NCBI GenBank assembly: GCA_964030785.1
Contig: OZ034967.1
Coordinates: forward strand, 68,129,913-68,193,912
Reading direction: 5' to 3'
From: Siderastrea siderea
Lineage: Eukaryota > Cnidaria > Anthozoa > Scleractinia > Rhizangiidae
DNA: 64,000 nt
The position numbers were made by a program, and so were the translations under genes. The notes beneath the pieces were generated by a model. That model made no database searches. It was given only the letters and a program-made list of their open reading frames with translations, and was not told the origin of the DNA. How positions within the stretch are numbered: position 1 is the stretch's first letter; the number at the start of each line of letters is the position of its first letter. Shown piece by piece: positions 17,401 through 29,358 of this stretch.

Positions 17401-18320
17401 CTTTTTGCTGACATGCCGGTCAACCAAGCATCCTACCACTGGAAGAACCCCAGCTAGTCTGTTCCTCGGACGCGAGTTAACGAGGTTAAAGCAGACGTGG
17501 TTAACTCTTTTTCGTCCAAGTACGGGGAGAAAGTCATGGATTCGCAAGGAAAGCAGAAAGCAACACACGATGTGCACGTTAAATTTATAGAGTCCCACCC
17601 AGGTGACAGAATTTGGGTAAAAGATCTTCAGAGGGAGAACACGTGGTGGCCAGGCTCTATAGTGGAGCGTAGCGGACCGAAGTCGTACGTGGTAGTGCTT
17701 GACGACGGGCGAGTTTGGAAACGACACCTGGATCACATAAGGCGACATAGCATGGACAGCACGAATCCTCAGCCAAACGTCACAAGGGAACCACAAGACA
17801 GTGCTTTGGATCCTCCTTCACACGTCCCTCTTGGTACAGATGTTCCGTTACCACCACAGGTACCATCGGACATCCCAGTTATGGATCCAGCGCAATCCGG
17901 TACTCAACTACCATCCGAAAAGGAAGAATCTCTTCTGTTGCAGAGAAGTCGCCTACAATCGATACCCGATCCTCCGAAGTGGGCCAGACTCCACTTCGTC
18001 GATCTAGTAGAGTGCACAAGGCACCGCATAGATTAATTGAGACAGTATGAAAACTGGAGCACCGAACTTTACATTTGTTTTATTTTAATTGCATATAAGG
18101 ACTGCCAGGAAATGAGTTTGAACTGTCAAAGTTAGTCGCTAACTTACTGTCACAAGGGTTTTCAGTCTCCGTGTAGTTATAGTTTACTAGACACTGGAGC
18201 CAAGTTTCAGATCCCTTTGTTCCTTTCGTTAGTAATTATGGTTCACATTAGTGTTTTGAGCAAAACTAGTTTTGTTCTAGTTTCTACTAGTTTCTTGGGT
18301 ATCATCTAGAAGGGGGGAGA
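14400..18320 (+). pseudogene. Gypsy-type LTR retrotransposon gag-pol remnant, 5'-truncated
   Basis: Coding pieces in several frames follow retroelement order. A gag end has two CCHC-like knuckles (CFCCGLTKDSSDNC, CFRCHKTGHLESEC; about 14,600-14,710). A protease-like segment follows (LEVDIGTAASIPSYADYE, about 14,915; the usual DTG reads DIG). The reverse transcriptase (15,200-16,130) has YMDD replaced by IMDD near 15,790. RNase H (16,180-16,600) includes HEKRHDQIDKEALAIMFGLK. An integrase zinc finger and core follow (16,860-17,320, HVDYAED, YNGPQFRSEEFEHFL). The tail, 17,500-18,030, resembles the chromodomain-less Gypsy type common in cnidarians. Many stops and frameshifts show it is dead. A polypurine tract (AAGGGGGGAGA, 18310-18320) abuts the 3' LTR. 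No 5' LTR is found: the 5' end is missing where it meets the viral element. Confidence 0.85.
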
Positions 18321-18651
18321 TGTGATGTATTCGCCTCGTTTTCATGGCAACCTCGATTTCTTGAACCATGTGCTCTCGTGAGCAAGTCATGTGAGTTGTA
18401 GTTGAATATATATTGTTCAGTTCGTTCACCTGTTGCTTACCTGGAGGAGGCGGCGTGGCCTAGTGGTTAGGGCGCTGGACTTGTAATCCGGAGGCCCCGG
18501 GTTCAAATCCCGCACTGACAACTAGCTAGATTTGTTTTCGGTAGTCCCGAACTCATCTCTTCCACGCATTGTAAATAGCCAACTGGTCTGCCTCCTGCCA
18601 GTTGGGATTCTTAAAATGTTATGTTTGATTTGTTTCATATTTCGTTGTAAC

Positions 18652-18684
<33 letters not shown>

Positions 18685-18694
18685 GCTATAAATG

Positions 18695-18745
<51 letters not shown>

Positions 18746-18753
18746 TGTTTACA
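18321..18753 (+). repeat. 3' LTR of the Gypsy element, interrupted by a SINE
   Basis: The LTR begins TGTGATGTATTC directly after the polypurine tract. It continues to 18,443, is interrupted by the SINE, and resumes to end TTACCTGTTTACA at 18753, giving the expected TG...CA ends and about 130 bases of LTR proper. Confidence 0.7.
18444..18740 (+). mobile_element. tRNA-derived SINE with (ATT)n tail
   Basis: The head has Pol III A box (TGGCCTAGTGG) and B box (GGTTCAAATCC) in tRNA order, with a TGT-like anticodon region, but the acceptor ends do not pair, so it is not a functional tRNA. The body (18,520-18,690) ends in an (ATT)n tail. TTACCTG at 18437-18443 is duplicated at 18741-18747, showing insertion into the Gypsy LTR. 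Confidence 0.8.
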
Positions 18754-18805
18754 ATACGTTAACGTCCAAATACACCACAGATAATTTACAAGGGAGAAAA
18801 TGTCT

Positions 18806-19215
18806 TGGCTGAGCACTCGGAAACCTTCGCACGACGTGTGAGGTAGGAAAGAAAACGCTTGAAAGGACACCACCCACATTTCTACTCATACTCACCTGAC
18901 AATGGCTCAAAGAGTCACTATATTGCAGTTTTAGCTTAAATAAAAGATACCATGCTGAGTTTGTTTAATATGGCGCACAGTCGTCAGTCAGAAATTCAAA
19001 AATGCTGTAGGCATTACATCCGCTTTTCCGAATTTTTTTGAATGAGATTTCTAAGGAATTATATATCCCCAAAATCAAATTTTCTTCACCGTTTACCGTT
19101 GAATTACGGCCACAAAGGTTTCTTGTTAAAAGCCCACAGCTTTGTTAATTCTTCATCATAAATGCATGGATAATATATAAATAACAAGAAAATGGAAACA
19201 TAAGGCGATAGTTAA
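18806..19215 (+). repeat. GPCR-cluster 5' flank repeat, first part (split copy)
   Basis: This stretch matches 41,476-41,885 nearly throughout, with small indels. Its continuation lies at 23,646-23,870, beyond the TTAA-flanked element, so one genomic copy was split by insertion. Confidence 0.75.
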
Positions 19216-22200
19216 GAGCACCTGTCTGTAAAAATCAGACAAAATCAAAATTTCGCGGCAAGGGTGGAAAATTCGATTTCTTTCATATTTTAATGTTAGA
19301 TAGGTTAGGGTATAACTAAAATCACTGGATACTTTTTTTGGCAAAATATCCTTTTATTTCAAAGAAAAAATGCAAATAACGAACTTTCGTTAAAATCGCC
19401 ATTTGAAGCAGTAAATCATGACATCAATTTGAGGCGTTCGCGTGCAAAAACAAATCCCTCTGTCGTCTTTTAAACACTCAATTTTACTTTTGCAATCTCT
19501 CAAGAGCTTCAAAACTGATTTTGGTAGAAACTGCGTTGTTCTTTGTGTTTGAAATAATTTAATTTTGAAAGTATACATTTCTCATCAGGAAAAGTACTTC
19601 GTGAATTAAATTATTTTTCACCATGTGCTAAACCTTCAAATCGATTCAGCTTCTGGCTGTTGAATTAAGAAAAGATGTTCTCAGGATTGCTACAAAAATT
19701 TCTTTGGGCAAATGATTGAGAGCGACGCGAGAGCTTTTCAAAGTTCGTTAAAATGCAGGTTGTTTGACCCTTCTTGGCAACATTCCATTCGCGAGTCACG
19801 CACATATTTTAATGTGTTTCGACCGACATGAGATCGAAACCGTCAAACAGAAAAACAGTTCGAAATGCTCTTACCTCATTTGCTGTAGAGGACAGGTCCA
19901 GAGGCCATTTCCGAGTGATTCTCTTGCCGTTCGACGTATTTTGGTCCTGTTGATGACATGCAATGAACACCGCCAACTGGGTCAGTGTACTGTAAACGGT
20001 CGAACAGCTCAACAACAACCTTTCTTGCAAAACGTTCGACATCTTTCTACACTGTGACATCTTACTCAACGGTTCAGTTGCTGGTCAGTGTTGCTTAGTT
20101 GGCAATACACAAAAAGGTTTTTATCAGTACATGTCGCCGCTAACGTGGCCAGAGTTCTATGTAGAGCCGCGTCACGCAATGGAAATCATCGGAATGGACA
20201 TTTTACAAGAGGGTAGGGGAAGGGCAAAATCTGCTCTGATTCTTTTTAAACGGTTCAGGTTTCGAGAAATGGGAGAAACTAGTAGCGGACCAAAAATACG
20301 AAACGAAATTAGTGCTAAATTTAGGCACCTCAACCTCCCGTGCCAGAATGCAGAAAAAGTAGTCACCCCTCGGCGTGAGTTGTAGGCATGGAAATAACAA
20401 TGTTCGAACACGAAAATTAGCTAAAAAGGGTACGTGTACTAGCTTAAGTTAAAAACCTCTTCAAAACGTCGAGTCCAGAACATTAAAATCGTCTTTATCA
20501 GGGAAATTGTGATGTGACTAACTAGTTTGTGCTTATTGTTTTGGCTTAGAGGGGGGACCTCGGCCTTTTTTTTTTCACAAATTGCTTCGTTACACAGAAG
20601 ACGGGTGTTGTTGGTTCCATTTTCTTGTTGTCGGAGTTTGTGGTTACAACACCAGACGAATCAAAAGCTTGAAAACAATTGTTCCCTTACTTTCATGTAC
20701 CAAGAATACCCAGGCCCGTAGAAGGGGGAGGGGGAGGGGGGGCTCGAGTCCCCAGAAATTTTGGAAGTTGAAAAAACATTACAATAAATGAGCCAAAAAA
20801 TGTATAATTAAAACGAATTAATGTGCAACGAATAGTCTTAAATGCTGATGCTAAAAGTTCCTTTTATTATTTTACAACCTTTAACAGGCTTTGACATCTG
20901 TTGAGTCACTAGCCACCGGGCAAGTGGGCTTCAAAAATCTACTAGCCCACCGCACATTTCAGTCGCCCAGGTTCCTTACCAATGTCTTTCTTCACCCATA
21001 TCACCTTGACCCTGGCAGTATAGCTTTACTGTGAAGGACCTTAATGCCTTTAATAGCTAAGCAACTGCTGTGTAATTGCTGCAAGTGTTCAGCTCATCAT
21101 GTTGTTTTAAAACAAGTCTAAGGAACAAAACTATTTTTATTTCACCAATCGAGTGATAAAAGTTACGTTAACGTTTACGAGGGTTAGGTAAAACAGGTCC
21201 GAAATTCGTAGCTTGGCTGTCGAAATGTTTCAATTTTAACAAACCTTGTAACTTTAAGGGTACTTTTTCAAAACTGATGCCATAAATCTGGTGGATGTTG
21301 CCAACAACTTTGTCGGCGAAAAAGCAAACAGGAAGCAGCTTTTTGGCAAATTGTCAACGAAGGATGTCCCCAAAAAGGTGTCGTTTTTGACGAAATCGAC
21401 ACAAACTGTGGCATTGCGGACAGAGTTAGTATCTATGTGCACGAGTGTGTATGTTGAAGGGGGGGAAGGCTTTGACTAAGGCCAATTTGCTCGCAGCATT
21501 TATTTCAGCCATGGTGCGGCCCTGATACCATCAAAAGAGGTGCTACACTACTGGATACCACAAGTTACAAGTCAGTTTTTACAACGAACGCTTGAATACA
21601 ATGACGATATGTCCCAGCCATAGTGCAAAACTTGGAATAGTGTCTAGCAGAAGCTGCAGCACAAGGGGCCGGGTCACGGTAAGGAAAAGGGGAGTGGCCA
21701 AAAGTGAAAGAGGACTGGAGAAAAAGGGATCCGAAATTATCTTACGCGGGACTGGTTCGCTTGTAAAAGTTGGATCAGGTGAGTTTTATATGCGCTTGTG
21801 GACTATCCGAATATTAGCCAGGTTATCGATGGAAGCCTCACTCTTCTCTTCGTCCTCATTAAGGTGTATGTAGAACGTGAAAGAGGTAACAGACGTTTAA
21901 GGGCAAGATGCTTGACGTATTTCTGTTATGATATCCTCATATGCATTATGATAGGTATGCTGGCTGTTGTGAGAGATCTCGCTCACTGGGAACCTGTCTC
22001 AGTAAGATTCGTAAACAGAAATTCAGGAACAGAACCTCATTTTTTGTTACCATGGTTACGTGCCATATTTCACAGTCTTCAAACAGCACTGGCGTGCTGT
22101 TAGAAGCCCCACTCATTAGTCAGGACACACTAATGTAGACTAAATCAAACAGCTGACAAGAGAGCACAGTTAAACACTTCGATTGCACCCATTTGTTATG

Positions 22201-23641
22201 AAGAGAGAACCCTTCCTGTCCAAAACTCCACCCAACCCTTTAACAGCGAGCTGACTTTCACTCCTGATATAACTGTGCCTTGTACCGGTCCTGTGCCAGC
22301 TGAGAACCAGCAGACTGACACCAATGATCATAGATAGAATACCCGCTCGTCAATTAACAAAAGGGAGCCCCTTGTAGTTATAGGTTTTCCCCGTATTAAA
22401 GTTGGGTCTAGTTAATAATAGCGCCACTTCTGTTGCACCACTCACCTGTAACCATGTCTGTAAGCTTGTACAACGGTTGGAATTGCGTCTCAGACTACTA
22501 GGCTAGGGTAGCAAATACAATTTTTAATGGTTGTAACAACACTGGTAATAAGTAACAAAGACACACAACGCCATTAAAACCACGAATAATCCCTGCAATT
22601 AACACTGTGTGTTATTTTACTTCACCTCAAAGGTTTTGCCCTTCCCCTACCCCCTAAAATGCCTTTGATACGCATTGCGTGACAAACCAAATACGCACGC
22701 GGCGCCATTCACGTTTGGTCCCAATTTAGCAGTCAAATCTGATAATGCTTTTGTGCACTGAAAACAGAGCAACACTCGTATTAAATCAACTGAACCGTTG
22801 AGTAAGATGTCACAGTGTAGAAAGATGTCGAACGTTTTGCAAGAAAGGTTGTTGTTGAGCTGTTCGACCGTTTACAATACACTGACCCAGTTGGCGGTGT
22901 TCATTGGATGTCATCAACAGGACCAAAATACGTCGAACGGCAAGAGAATCACTCGGAAATGGCCTCTGGACCTGTCCTCTACAGCAAATGAGGTAAGAGC
23001 ATTTCGAACTGTTTTTCTGTTTGACGTTTTCGATCTCATATGGGTCGAAACACGTTAAAATATGTGCGTGACTCGCGAATGGAATGTTGCCAAGAAGGGT
23101 CAAACAACCTGCATTTTAACGAACTTTGAAAAGCTCTCGCGTCGCTCTCAATCATTTGCCCAAAGAAATTTTTGCAGCAACCCTGAGAACATCTTTTCTT
23201 AATTCAACAGCCAGAAGCTGAATCGATTTGAAGGTTTAGCACATGGTGAAAAATAATTTAATTCACGAAGTACTTTTCCTGATGAGAAATGTATACTTTC
23301 AAAATTAAATTATTTCAAACACAAAGAACAACGCAGTTTCTACCAAAATCAGTTTTGAAGCTCTTGAGAGATTGCAAAAGTAAAATTGAGTGTTTAAAAG
23401 ACGACAGAGGGATTTGTTTTTGCAAGCGAACGTCTCAAATTGATGTCATAATTTACTGCTTCAAATGGCGATTTTAACGGAAGTTCGTTATTTGCATTTT
23501 TCTTTGAAATAAAAGGATATTTTGCCAAAAAAAGTATCCAGTGATTTTAGTTATACCCTAACCTATCTAACATTAAAATATGAAAGAAATCGAATTTTTC
23601 ACCCTTGCCGCGTTATGTTCGATTTTTACAGACAAGCGCTC
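19216..23641. mobile_element. 4.4-kb TTAA-flanked element with about 860-bp terminal inverted repeats
   Basis: Left arm 19216-20080 and right arm 22787-23641 are inverted copies of each other, highly similar by eye. Outer ends read GAGC[A/G]C[C/T]TGTCTGTAAAAATC. TTAA flanks both sides (19212-19215, 23642-23645), and the unfilled homologue at about 41,876-41,885 reads GATAGTTGAATT at this place. TTAA duplication with GAG termini points to Kolobok or another TTAA-targeting DNA transposon rather than a CCC-ended piggyBac. The 2.7-kb centre shows no transposase motif I recognise, so it seems non-autonomous. Frames in the arms are mirror shadows of each other, not genes. Confidence 0.75.
20081..22786. 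other. Loop of the TTAA element, no supported gene
   Basis: It holds only short frames without recognisable domains, a G-rich stretch near 20,725 and AT-rich filler. No catalytic DDE pattern was seen. Confidence 0.5.
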
Positions 23642-23870
23642 TTAACTTCAAAGCAAATTGGAAAACAATCATCTGACTTGACAATATAAGGGCCCCTGGA
23701 GCTAATTTGTCTTTTGGCCAAAGTGAGATATTGTTTAGACGTCTACCAAAGTCGAAGAATGACAGCTGAAAATGAGCTTAACATCAACACGGAACGAAAC
23801 ATTAACCTAGCATTAAGAAAGAAGATGTGAAGATGGCATGACAGGACGGAGAAAGCACGAACTGTAAGTA
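23642..23870 (+). repeat. GPCR-cluster 5' flank repeat, second part (split copy)
   Basis: It continues the homology to 41,886-42,110 (GGAGCT, TTTGACCAAAGTG-like and ATAACAGCYGAAAATG segments) after the inserted element. Confidence 0.65.
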
Positions 23871-23886
23871 CCTACTGTTGTCCCAT

Positions 23887-23919
23887 ACAAATTCTTAGAA
23901 AACTTTTCTAAGAATTTGT
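23887..23919. repeat. Perfect 16-bp-arm palindrome with one-base loop
   Basis: ACAAATTCTTAGAAAA, one C, then its exact reverse complement. It could be a hairpin or a minimal foldback scar. Confidence 0.8.
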
Positions 23920-25510
23920 GCGGGGTTTTTCAAGCGTATCTAATGGGCTTACCGCAAGGCGTTTTAATCTGCTGCTTCATGATCGAAATGTCACTGCATC
24001 AAATGTAAACCAGAACCGCGGAGACGTAAGGACAGACTTATTCATGTCATCAACTCATAATAAAACGTGACTTGATTTTCCCATAGAGGAGTGTTACGCA
24101 TCATTCAGCAGTCATCACCAGACAATTTTGGTCAATTCAAATAGGAAATTCCAACCAAAAACTTATTTATAAAATTTATCTGCGGCAAGGTGAGACCGCT
24201 CAAGGTGTAAGCAATCGAAAAATAAAAAATAAAAATTAAAAGCGCGGCGAAAGCAAAATAATGACGCTTGTTCTGTTGGTTGGATGCGACTAGTATTTGA
24301 CTGTTGAGTTTAACAAGAAAACTCCGCGATGGACTTTCGCCAAGAATAAACTTTCGAACAGGAGCGCGACCAGGAGGTATTTTAACTTTTGTACATTATT
24401 ATTTGTCACCGGGTGCCAGTAACGAAAAGGATCAATGAAGTGTTTTCTTGCAGTTTCTGGTTTCATTTTCTTGAGAAACGATGCGATGTCACAAATGGTT
24501 GTCAAACGCTGATTTTAGTGGTTATTTTCCTTCCAATACCGTCAGTGCGCTCGTTTCCGAAGCCTAAAAGCGATGTGATTAGATTGACGTTATCCTTGAA
24601 GTCTGGGAATCGACATCTTGTTTTCGTTTTGTATCAAACAATGGGATAAATTCAAACTAGATTACAGTGAACAAGATTAGAAAAATCTTCGCTGATGTCC
24701 TTTACAAAAGTCTCGCGTAGTGGACTCTGGTAAGTTGAATCTGTATGTAAGCCGCGCAAAATCATTACCGGTATAATTGTAGCTGCTAGCTCAGTAGTCT
24801 TGTCGGCATGGAAAAATATTAGAGGGCTACAAGAAATGAACAAAGGCATATGTCCCGTATACGAGAGATGACCCCACGTGTTTGATCTGTAATTCTCTGA
24901 ATTTAACAGTGTTGTTATTTATCTCAGATATGGCTTGGTTGCATTTAAGATTTCGTCGACTCATTACAGCTATAAAATCATTGCTAATCACAAACGCGAA
25001 GTTACATGAATTACATGCCAGGCTTTTCTCTCCAGGTTTTTTGGATCGGCTTCGATCAGTGCTCAATAAAAGCACTATAATGTCTATAATTTCGGCGGGA
25101 ATTTGTGTGGATCGAACAAACGCAAAACAGCATTGTATGACAAGTTGGATACCAAATTTATTTATTAAAATTAATTTTAGCTAATCCACATTACTTTGTT
25201 TACAAGGTGTGGTTGCAGTAAGATGTTAAGGAAAGAATCAGAAGAAATCAGTAGTGTTTGAAATCGGCTTTGCTTTTTCGGTCTATTAAACAAGTCAGAC
25301 GATGGAAGAGGCACCTCTTTTCTTAGAAGGACTGTCCACTAAGTTGACAGTCTTTTTGCCACTTACTAACTCTGATTCATGGAAAGATATTTGAAATTTC
25401 AGTTATTGCGATGTTCATTTTGCCAGTCCATAACTTAGTTAATACAGGCTAATCCCTCTGAGCAACATTACTAGTCTTCTCAGCTCTCTCAGGAGTAACG
25501 TTTGAACAAA
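23920..25510. other. AT-rich stretch without a supported gene
   Basis: Short frames only (for example 24,389-24,649 and 24,882-25,184); no domain, repeat or RNA gene recognised. Confidence 0.4.
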
Positions 25511-25516
25511 AAATGG

Positions 25517-26391
25517 AAGAATTGAAACTCAGTTCAAGAATATTTGTTTCTTTGTGACGGTAGCAACCATCCCTGCTCTTAAGATGACTCATCTTTCACT
25601 AGCAGGGCTGCCAAGATGTCACATCTTTTGCCAGTTTGTGTTTGCTGTTGTCACAAGAAATATATAGCAGTTGATAAAAAGCAAAAAAAGCAACAACAAC
25701 AACAAACAAACAAGCACACATATGATAATAATGACCCGTCTGTGAATAAGAAACGAAAGCTATGGTTACAAAACCTTTGTGCTCAGATAATTTCTTGAAA
25801 CAATTTGTCAGCCTACTCGGCCACAGTAAGTAGAGTTAAGGACGAGAGCAGCCTGCATAACAAAGTCTCGAACTGGCAAAATGAACATAGAAATTTTTAA
25901 AAAGTTCAAAGCCGCAAGCGACCTTTAGTCGGAAAGCAGCTTTTAGCGAAATACGTGATCAGCCTGAGCCATAAATAGTCTTCTCACTTCTCATAGCAAT
26001 GAAGTTTGAGAAAAAAAAGAAAAACAAAAACAAAAACAGGAAAAAGGAAGAGTTGAAACCCTGGTTGAAACTCAATCAGCGGAAGACTATTTGTTTCTTT
26101 ATGACGGTGGCAAACATTCCTGCTTTTAAGATGACACATCTTTTACTAGCAGGACTGCCAAGATGACACATCTTTTGCCAGTTTGTGTTTGCTGCTGTCA
26201 CGAGAAATAAAAAAAAATAGAAAACAAAAAGAAAGAGTTGAAACCCTTGTTGAAACTCAATCAGTGGAAGACTATTTGTTTCTTTGTGACGGTGGCAAAC
26301 AGTCCTGCTTTTAAGATGACACATTTATTAGCGGGGCTGCCAAGATGGCACATCTTTTGCCAGTTTGTGTTTGCTGCTGTCACGAGAAATA
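25517..26391 (+). repeat. Three copies of a 150- to 160-bp repeat, last two in tandem
   Basis: Copies at about 25,517-25,664, 26,047-26,209 and 26,233-26,391 share TTGAAACYC, GACTATTTGTTTCTTT, AAGATGACACATCTTTT, GCCAAGATG and GCCAGTTTGTGTTTGCTG blocks. Each copy is followed by an A-rich run, as in a retroposed or tandem-duplicated short element. Confidence 0.7.
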
Positions 26392-27049
26392 AATGTCGCT
26401 ACATCAAGAGCAGTAATGGTAAAAACAAAACAAAAAACACACACACACAAGAAAAACAGAACAACAACAACTATGACCCGGCGGAGAGGAGAGCGAGAAG
26501 GCTATGGCATAAAACCCTATGTATTAGGAAACTGTCTTCAAACAATTTGGCAGCCTACTAAGACAGTTAAAGGGGCATGGTCACGAGGATTTCACAGATT
26601 TCTGATCAAAACTGTGCTAAAATTATCGGTAGCTAACTTTATCCATGCCCAACATTGTGTTTGAACATTTAAAGGAACATATTAACTTAATTTCATTAAG
26701 AGAAAACAAACCATGACCATTTAATATCGATTTAATGTCAACACGCTGAAAGAATTTGAAAAGTTTGGCCTAATTTTTTCAAATTGCAATCCATTTCCAT
26801 CTATGCCATCTGTAGCAACAGAAATCCACTGAATCTCGCCTCTACATTTTTTCCTCACGGCTGCTCGTTTTCATCGTGCGCTTTTCGTTTATCAGTATAG
26901 CAGTGATAAAAGTTCGCTGAGTCTTAGGAGATATTTCTCGATTGCTCAATATCAGGATCGGAAAGAACTACATTTGAAGGCTTATGTTACGAATATACAT
27001 GCATCAAAGAGGGTTCATCACATGCAGTATATGTTGAAATTCAGTAATA
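26392..27049. other. Non-coding stretch, nothing recognised
   Basis: There is an A/CA-rich patch near 26,430, otherwise AT-rich unique-looking sequence. Confidence 0.4.
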
Positions 27050-27216
27050 GACTACGAGCAGTCTCTCTTTCCGCTCAGGGATAGTCTAACTAAACTAGCG
27101 GCTCGACACGCGCGTCACGTTTCAACCCCGCAGGCGCGGATTTCGCGGTCGCTCGCTCGGTTGCTCATTTTCCTCGACTGTCCCTGTCAGAGCGGAAAGA
27201 GAGACTTCCCCTAGTC
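27050..27216. mobile_element. MITE, 167 bp, TA-flanked
   Basis: Imperfect terminal inverted repeats contain AGTCTCTCTTTCCGCTC (left, 27060) and its complement (right, about 27,189-27,205), with GACTA/TAGTC ends flanked by TA. The GC-rich centre is rich in CG dinucleotides. Confidence 0.65.
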
Positions 27217-28447
27217 TAATTCAGTTTAAAAATGATTTGTGGAAGCGAAACATATTTCATAAAATCTAAGAATGCGGTTACAAACTTGCAACTGAAGAAG
27301 GTGACAAGAATCACAGACGCATTGACTGAGTCTGAGTCTGAGTCTCGCGCGAGAATGTTTATTCAGGCATACGCTGAGCAAGCACAAATCGAGTTTCGCC
27401 CGTACCAGTTGATCTTTTCTGTACGTATTTAGAAATTTCGGAGAAACTAGAAATGGCAGACATTGCAAATTAAATAAACAAAAAAAGATACTGAAAACTG
27501 AACTTTTTGAAATAGTGAAAGGAATACACGCAGCTTGTGACCATAATTCCTGTAGAGATTGTACAGTGATACATTTTGGGGCGCACAATTACACACTCGT
27601 TGTGCTTGGCTCAATGCAAAAGCGAGGCACGTTTTCTCGCGGCAGGCGGTTGTTACAAATCAAAATCAAATAACTTTATTATAGTCTCAATCGCTCGCAC
27701 ACTTGCATGCATATATTTTTGCTCGAATATCCTGTGTAGAAGAGCCAGAGACACTGCTCCTTGTTTTTGGTTGATCGCGACAGGATAACAAAGAACCTCA
27801 TGCTTTTCTTTCCATTCTTGGAGAGCTTAGTTTTACCAGCTGTATGCAAAATCGAAACGTTTACTAACAGGATGGACGGAAATCCGCGTGAATTATTGAG
27901 AGACATTAGATCACTTCCTCTGATACGCCTTGATTTACGCTTTGTTGGCCTCCAAGAATAGTCGGTGGATAAATAACGAGGATAAATTCGAAATCGAACA
28001 CAGTTTTGCCTTCGAAAACAATTTCATCGGCTAGCCAAGGGGTGAAAGACTGTGTACAACTTACTCGTGGTAGAATGTCACAAAATTCAGTCTCTTATTT
28101 ATTTCAGGGAATCACGTTTCGACGAAAACCAGACTTTATGTCTTTCATTCAGAGCATAGTGTCATTTTACAATATTCCCCGCGGCTTCATTAGAAGCGAT
28201 GATAGCTTGATTTGCAACAGTTAAACAGATTTTCACACTTTCCTAAGAAAAGCCGAAAAAAGCTCTGCGTGAAACGATACTTACAGTTAACGCTTTATCC
28301 GTCCTCTCATGAAACTGCACCTCTGTTATGATGAATGCATGAAAAAATTATGATTTACATTTACTCATTGTAAATATCTTAGAAAGTTAGGAGGGCCACA
28401 AGTTTATTAGTGCTTCGCACTATTTCGTGCTACCCTCATTAAATAAA

Positions 28448-28449
<2 letters not shown>
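27217..28449. other. Region upstream of GPCR pseudogene 1, no supported gene
   Basis: Short frames at 27,232-27,432, 27,761-27,961 and 28,006-28,224 lack recognisable domains. Bases 28,300-28,380 resemble the flank before the other GPCR copy (CACCTCTGTTATGATGAATG). Confidence 0.4.

Positions 28450-28493
<44 letters not shown>
28450..28493. repeat. (ATT)n microsatellite
   Basis: About 15 ATT units lie immediately before the GPCR pseudogene, possibly the tail of a lost SINE. Confidence 0.9.
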
Positions 28494-28494
<1 letters not shown>

Positions 28495-29358
28495 AAGGAC
28501 AGTATTTACCCCGAAGCCATTATTATTATAAACTGTTTTCTTAACGCTCCACTAATGCTCGTATCCATCACTGGAAATTCTTTGGTGTTGACCGCCATAT
28601 TGAGAAGTCCTTCGCTTCGTTCACCGTCCATCGTTTTCTTGTGCAGCCTTGCCGTCTCAGATCTCCTTGTGGGGTTGGCCGTACAGCCGGTATTCATTGC
28701 TACTTTATTTAAGTCTGGTGACTCACTATTCCAGTCTTGCAATATGCTGGCTTCGTCATGCTGTGGTGTTTCTCTCTGTACAATGACCGAAATAGGCGTG
28801 GATCGTTTTTTTGCTCTTCACTATCACATGCGATATCCGAATTTGATGACCTCAAAACGTGCCTTACGTATAGTATTATTTATCTGTTTCATTTTCCCGC
28901 TTCTGTCGTGTATTCATTTTTGGGGCCGAAATATTTTTTCCCTGTTATTGTCGTTTTTATTGTCATTTGTATCTTAATTTCACGGTTTCTTACATCAGAA
29001 TTTCCAAATTGTTCGTCGGCATCAGCTACAGATTCACGCTCAACAACAGGCTGTGCAAAGTTTAAACGCGGAACACAATCTAAACATGGCGCAATCGATA
29101 GAAACTGCCGTAAACACGTTCATATATTACATTTGTATGATTCTTTGTTACTACCCAGTGTTCATTAGTTCGATAACTCTAACTTTTCTTCCCAAGATAT
29201 CGTCGTGGGCATGGAGTCTTACGCCAACTGTAACATTCCTGAACTCTTCCATTATATTAAATCGTTTTTATACTGCTGGCGTACCTATGAACTTCGAACA
29301 GCAGTCTTCAGAATTATACGAAATATTTTATTTAAACAAACAGAAGGAAACTAGCTAA
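28495..29358 (+). pseudogene. Rhodopsin-class GPCR pseudogene, copy 1
   Basis: One phase is broken only by TAA at 28975-28977. TM1 carries SITGNSLVLTAIL, TM2 LCSLAVSDLLVGLAV, and the TM3 end reads GVDRFFALHYHMRYP with DRF in place of DRY. TM6 includes YYICMILCYYPVFISS, and the TM7 end LNSSIILNRFYTAG lacks a clean NPxxY. The linker QIVRRHQLQIHAQQQAVQ is typical of a large cnidarian adenosine/melanocortin-receptor-like family. It would have been a plasma-membrane receptor of unknown ligand. The stop falls in TM5, so no working receptor is expected. A second relative lies 2.4 kb downstream. Confidence 0.75.

Noticed and set aside
18444..18520. Functional tRNA-Thr gene
   Set aside because: Acceptor-stem halves do not pair, and the unit continues into a SINE body with an (ATT)n tail and its own target duplication.
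19764..20069. Protein-coding gene in the left arm (frames on both strands)
   Set aside because: The same peptide appears in mirror orientation at 22,798-23,103 because the two regions are inverted repeats; no domain is present.
19216..23641. piggyBac family assignment
   Set aside because: The TTAA flank fits, but the termini begin GAGC rather than CCC and no piggyBac transposase motif is seen; Kolobok-like is preferred, still tentative.
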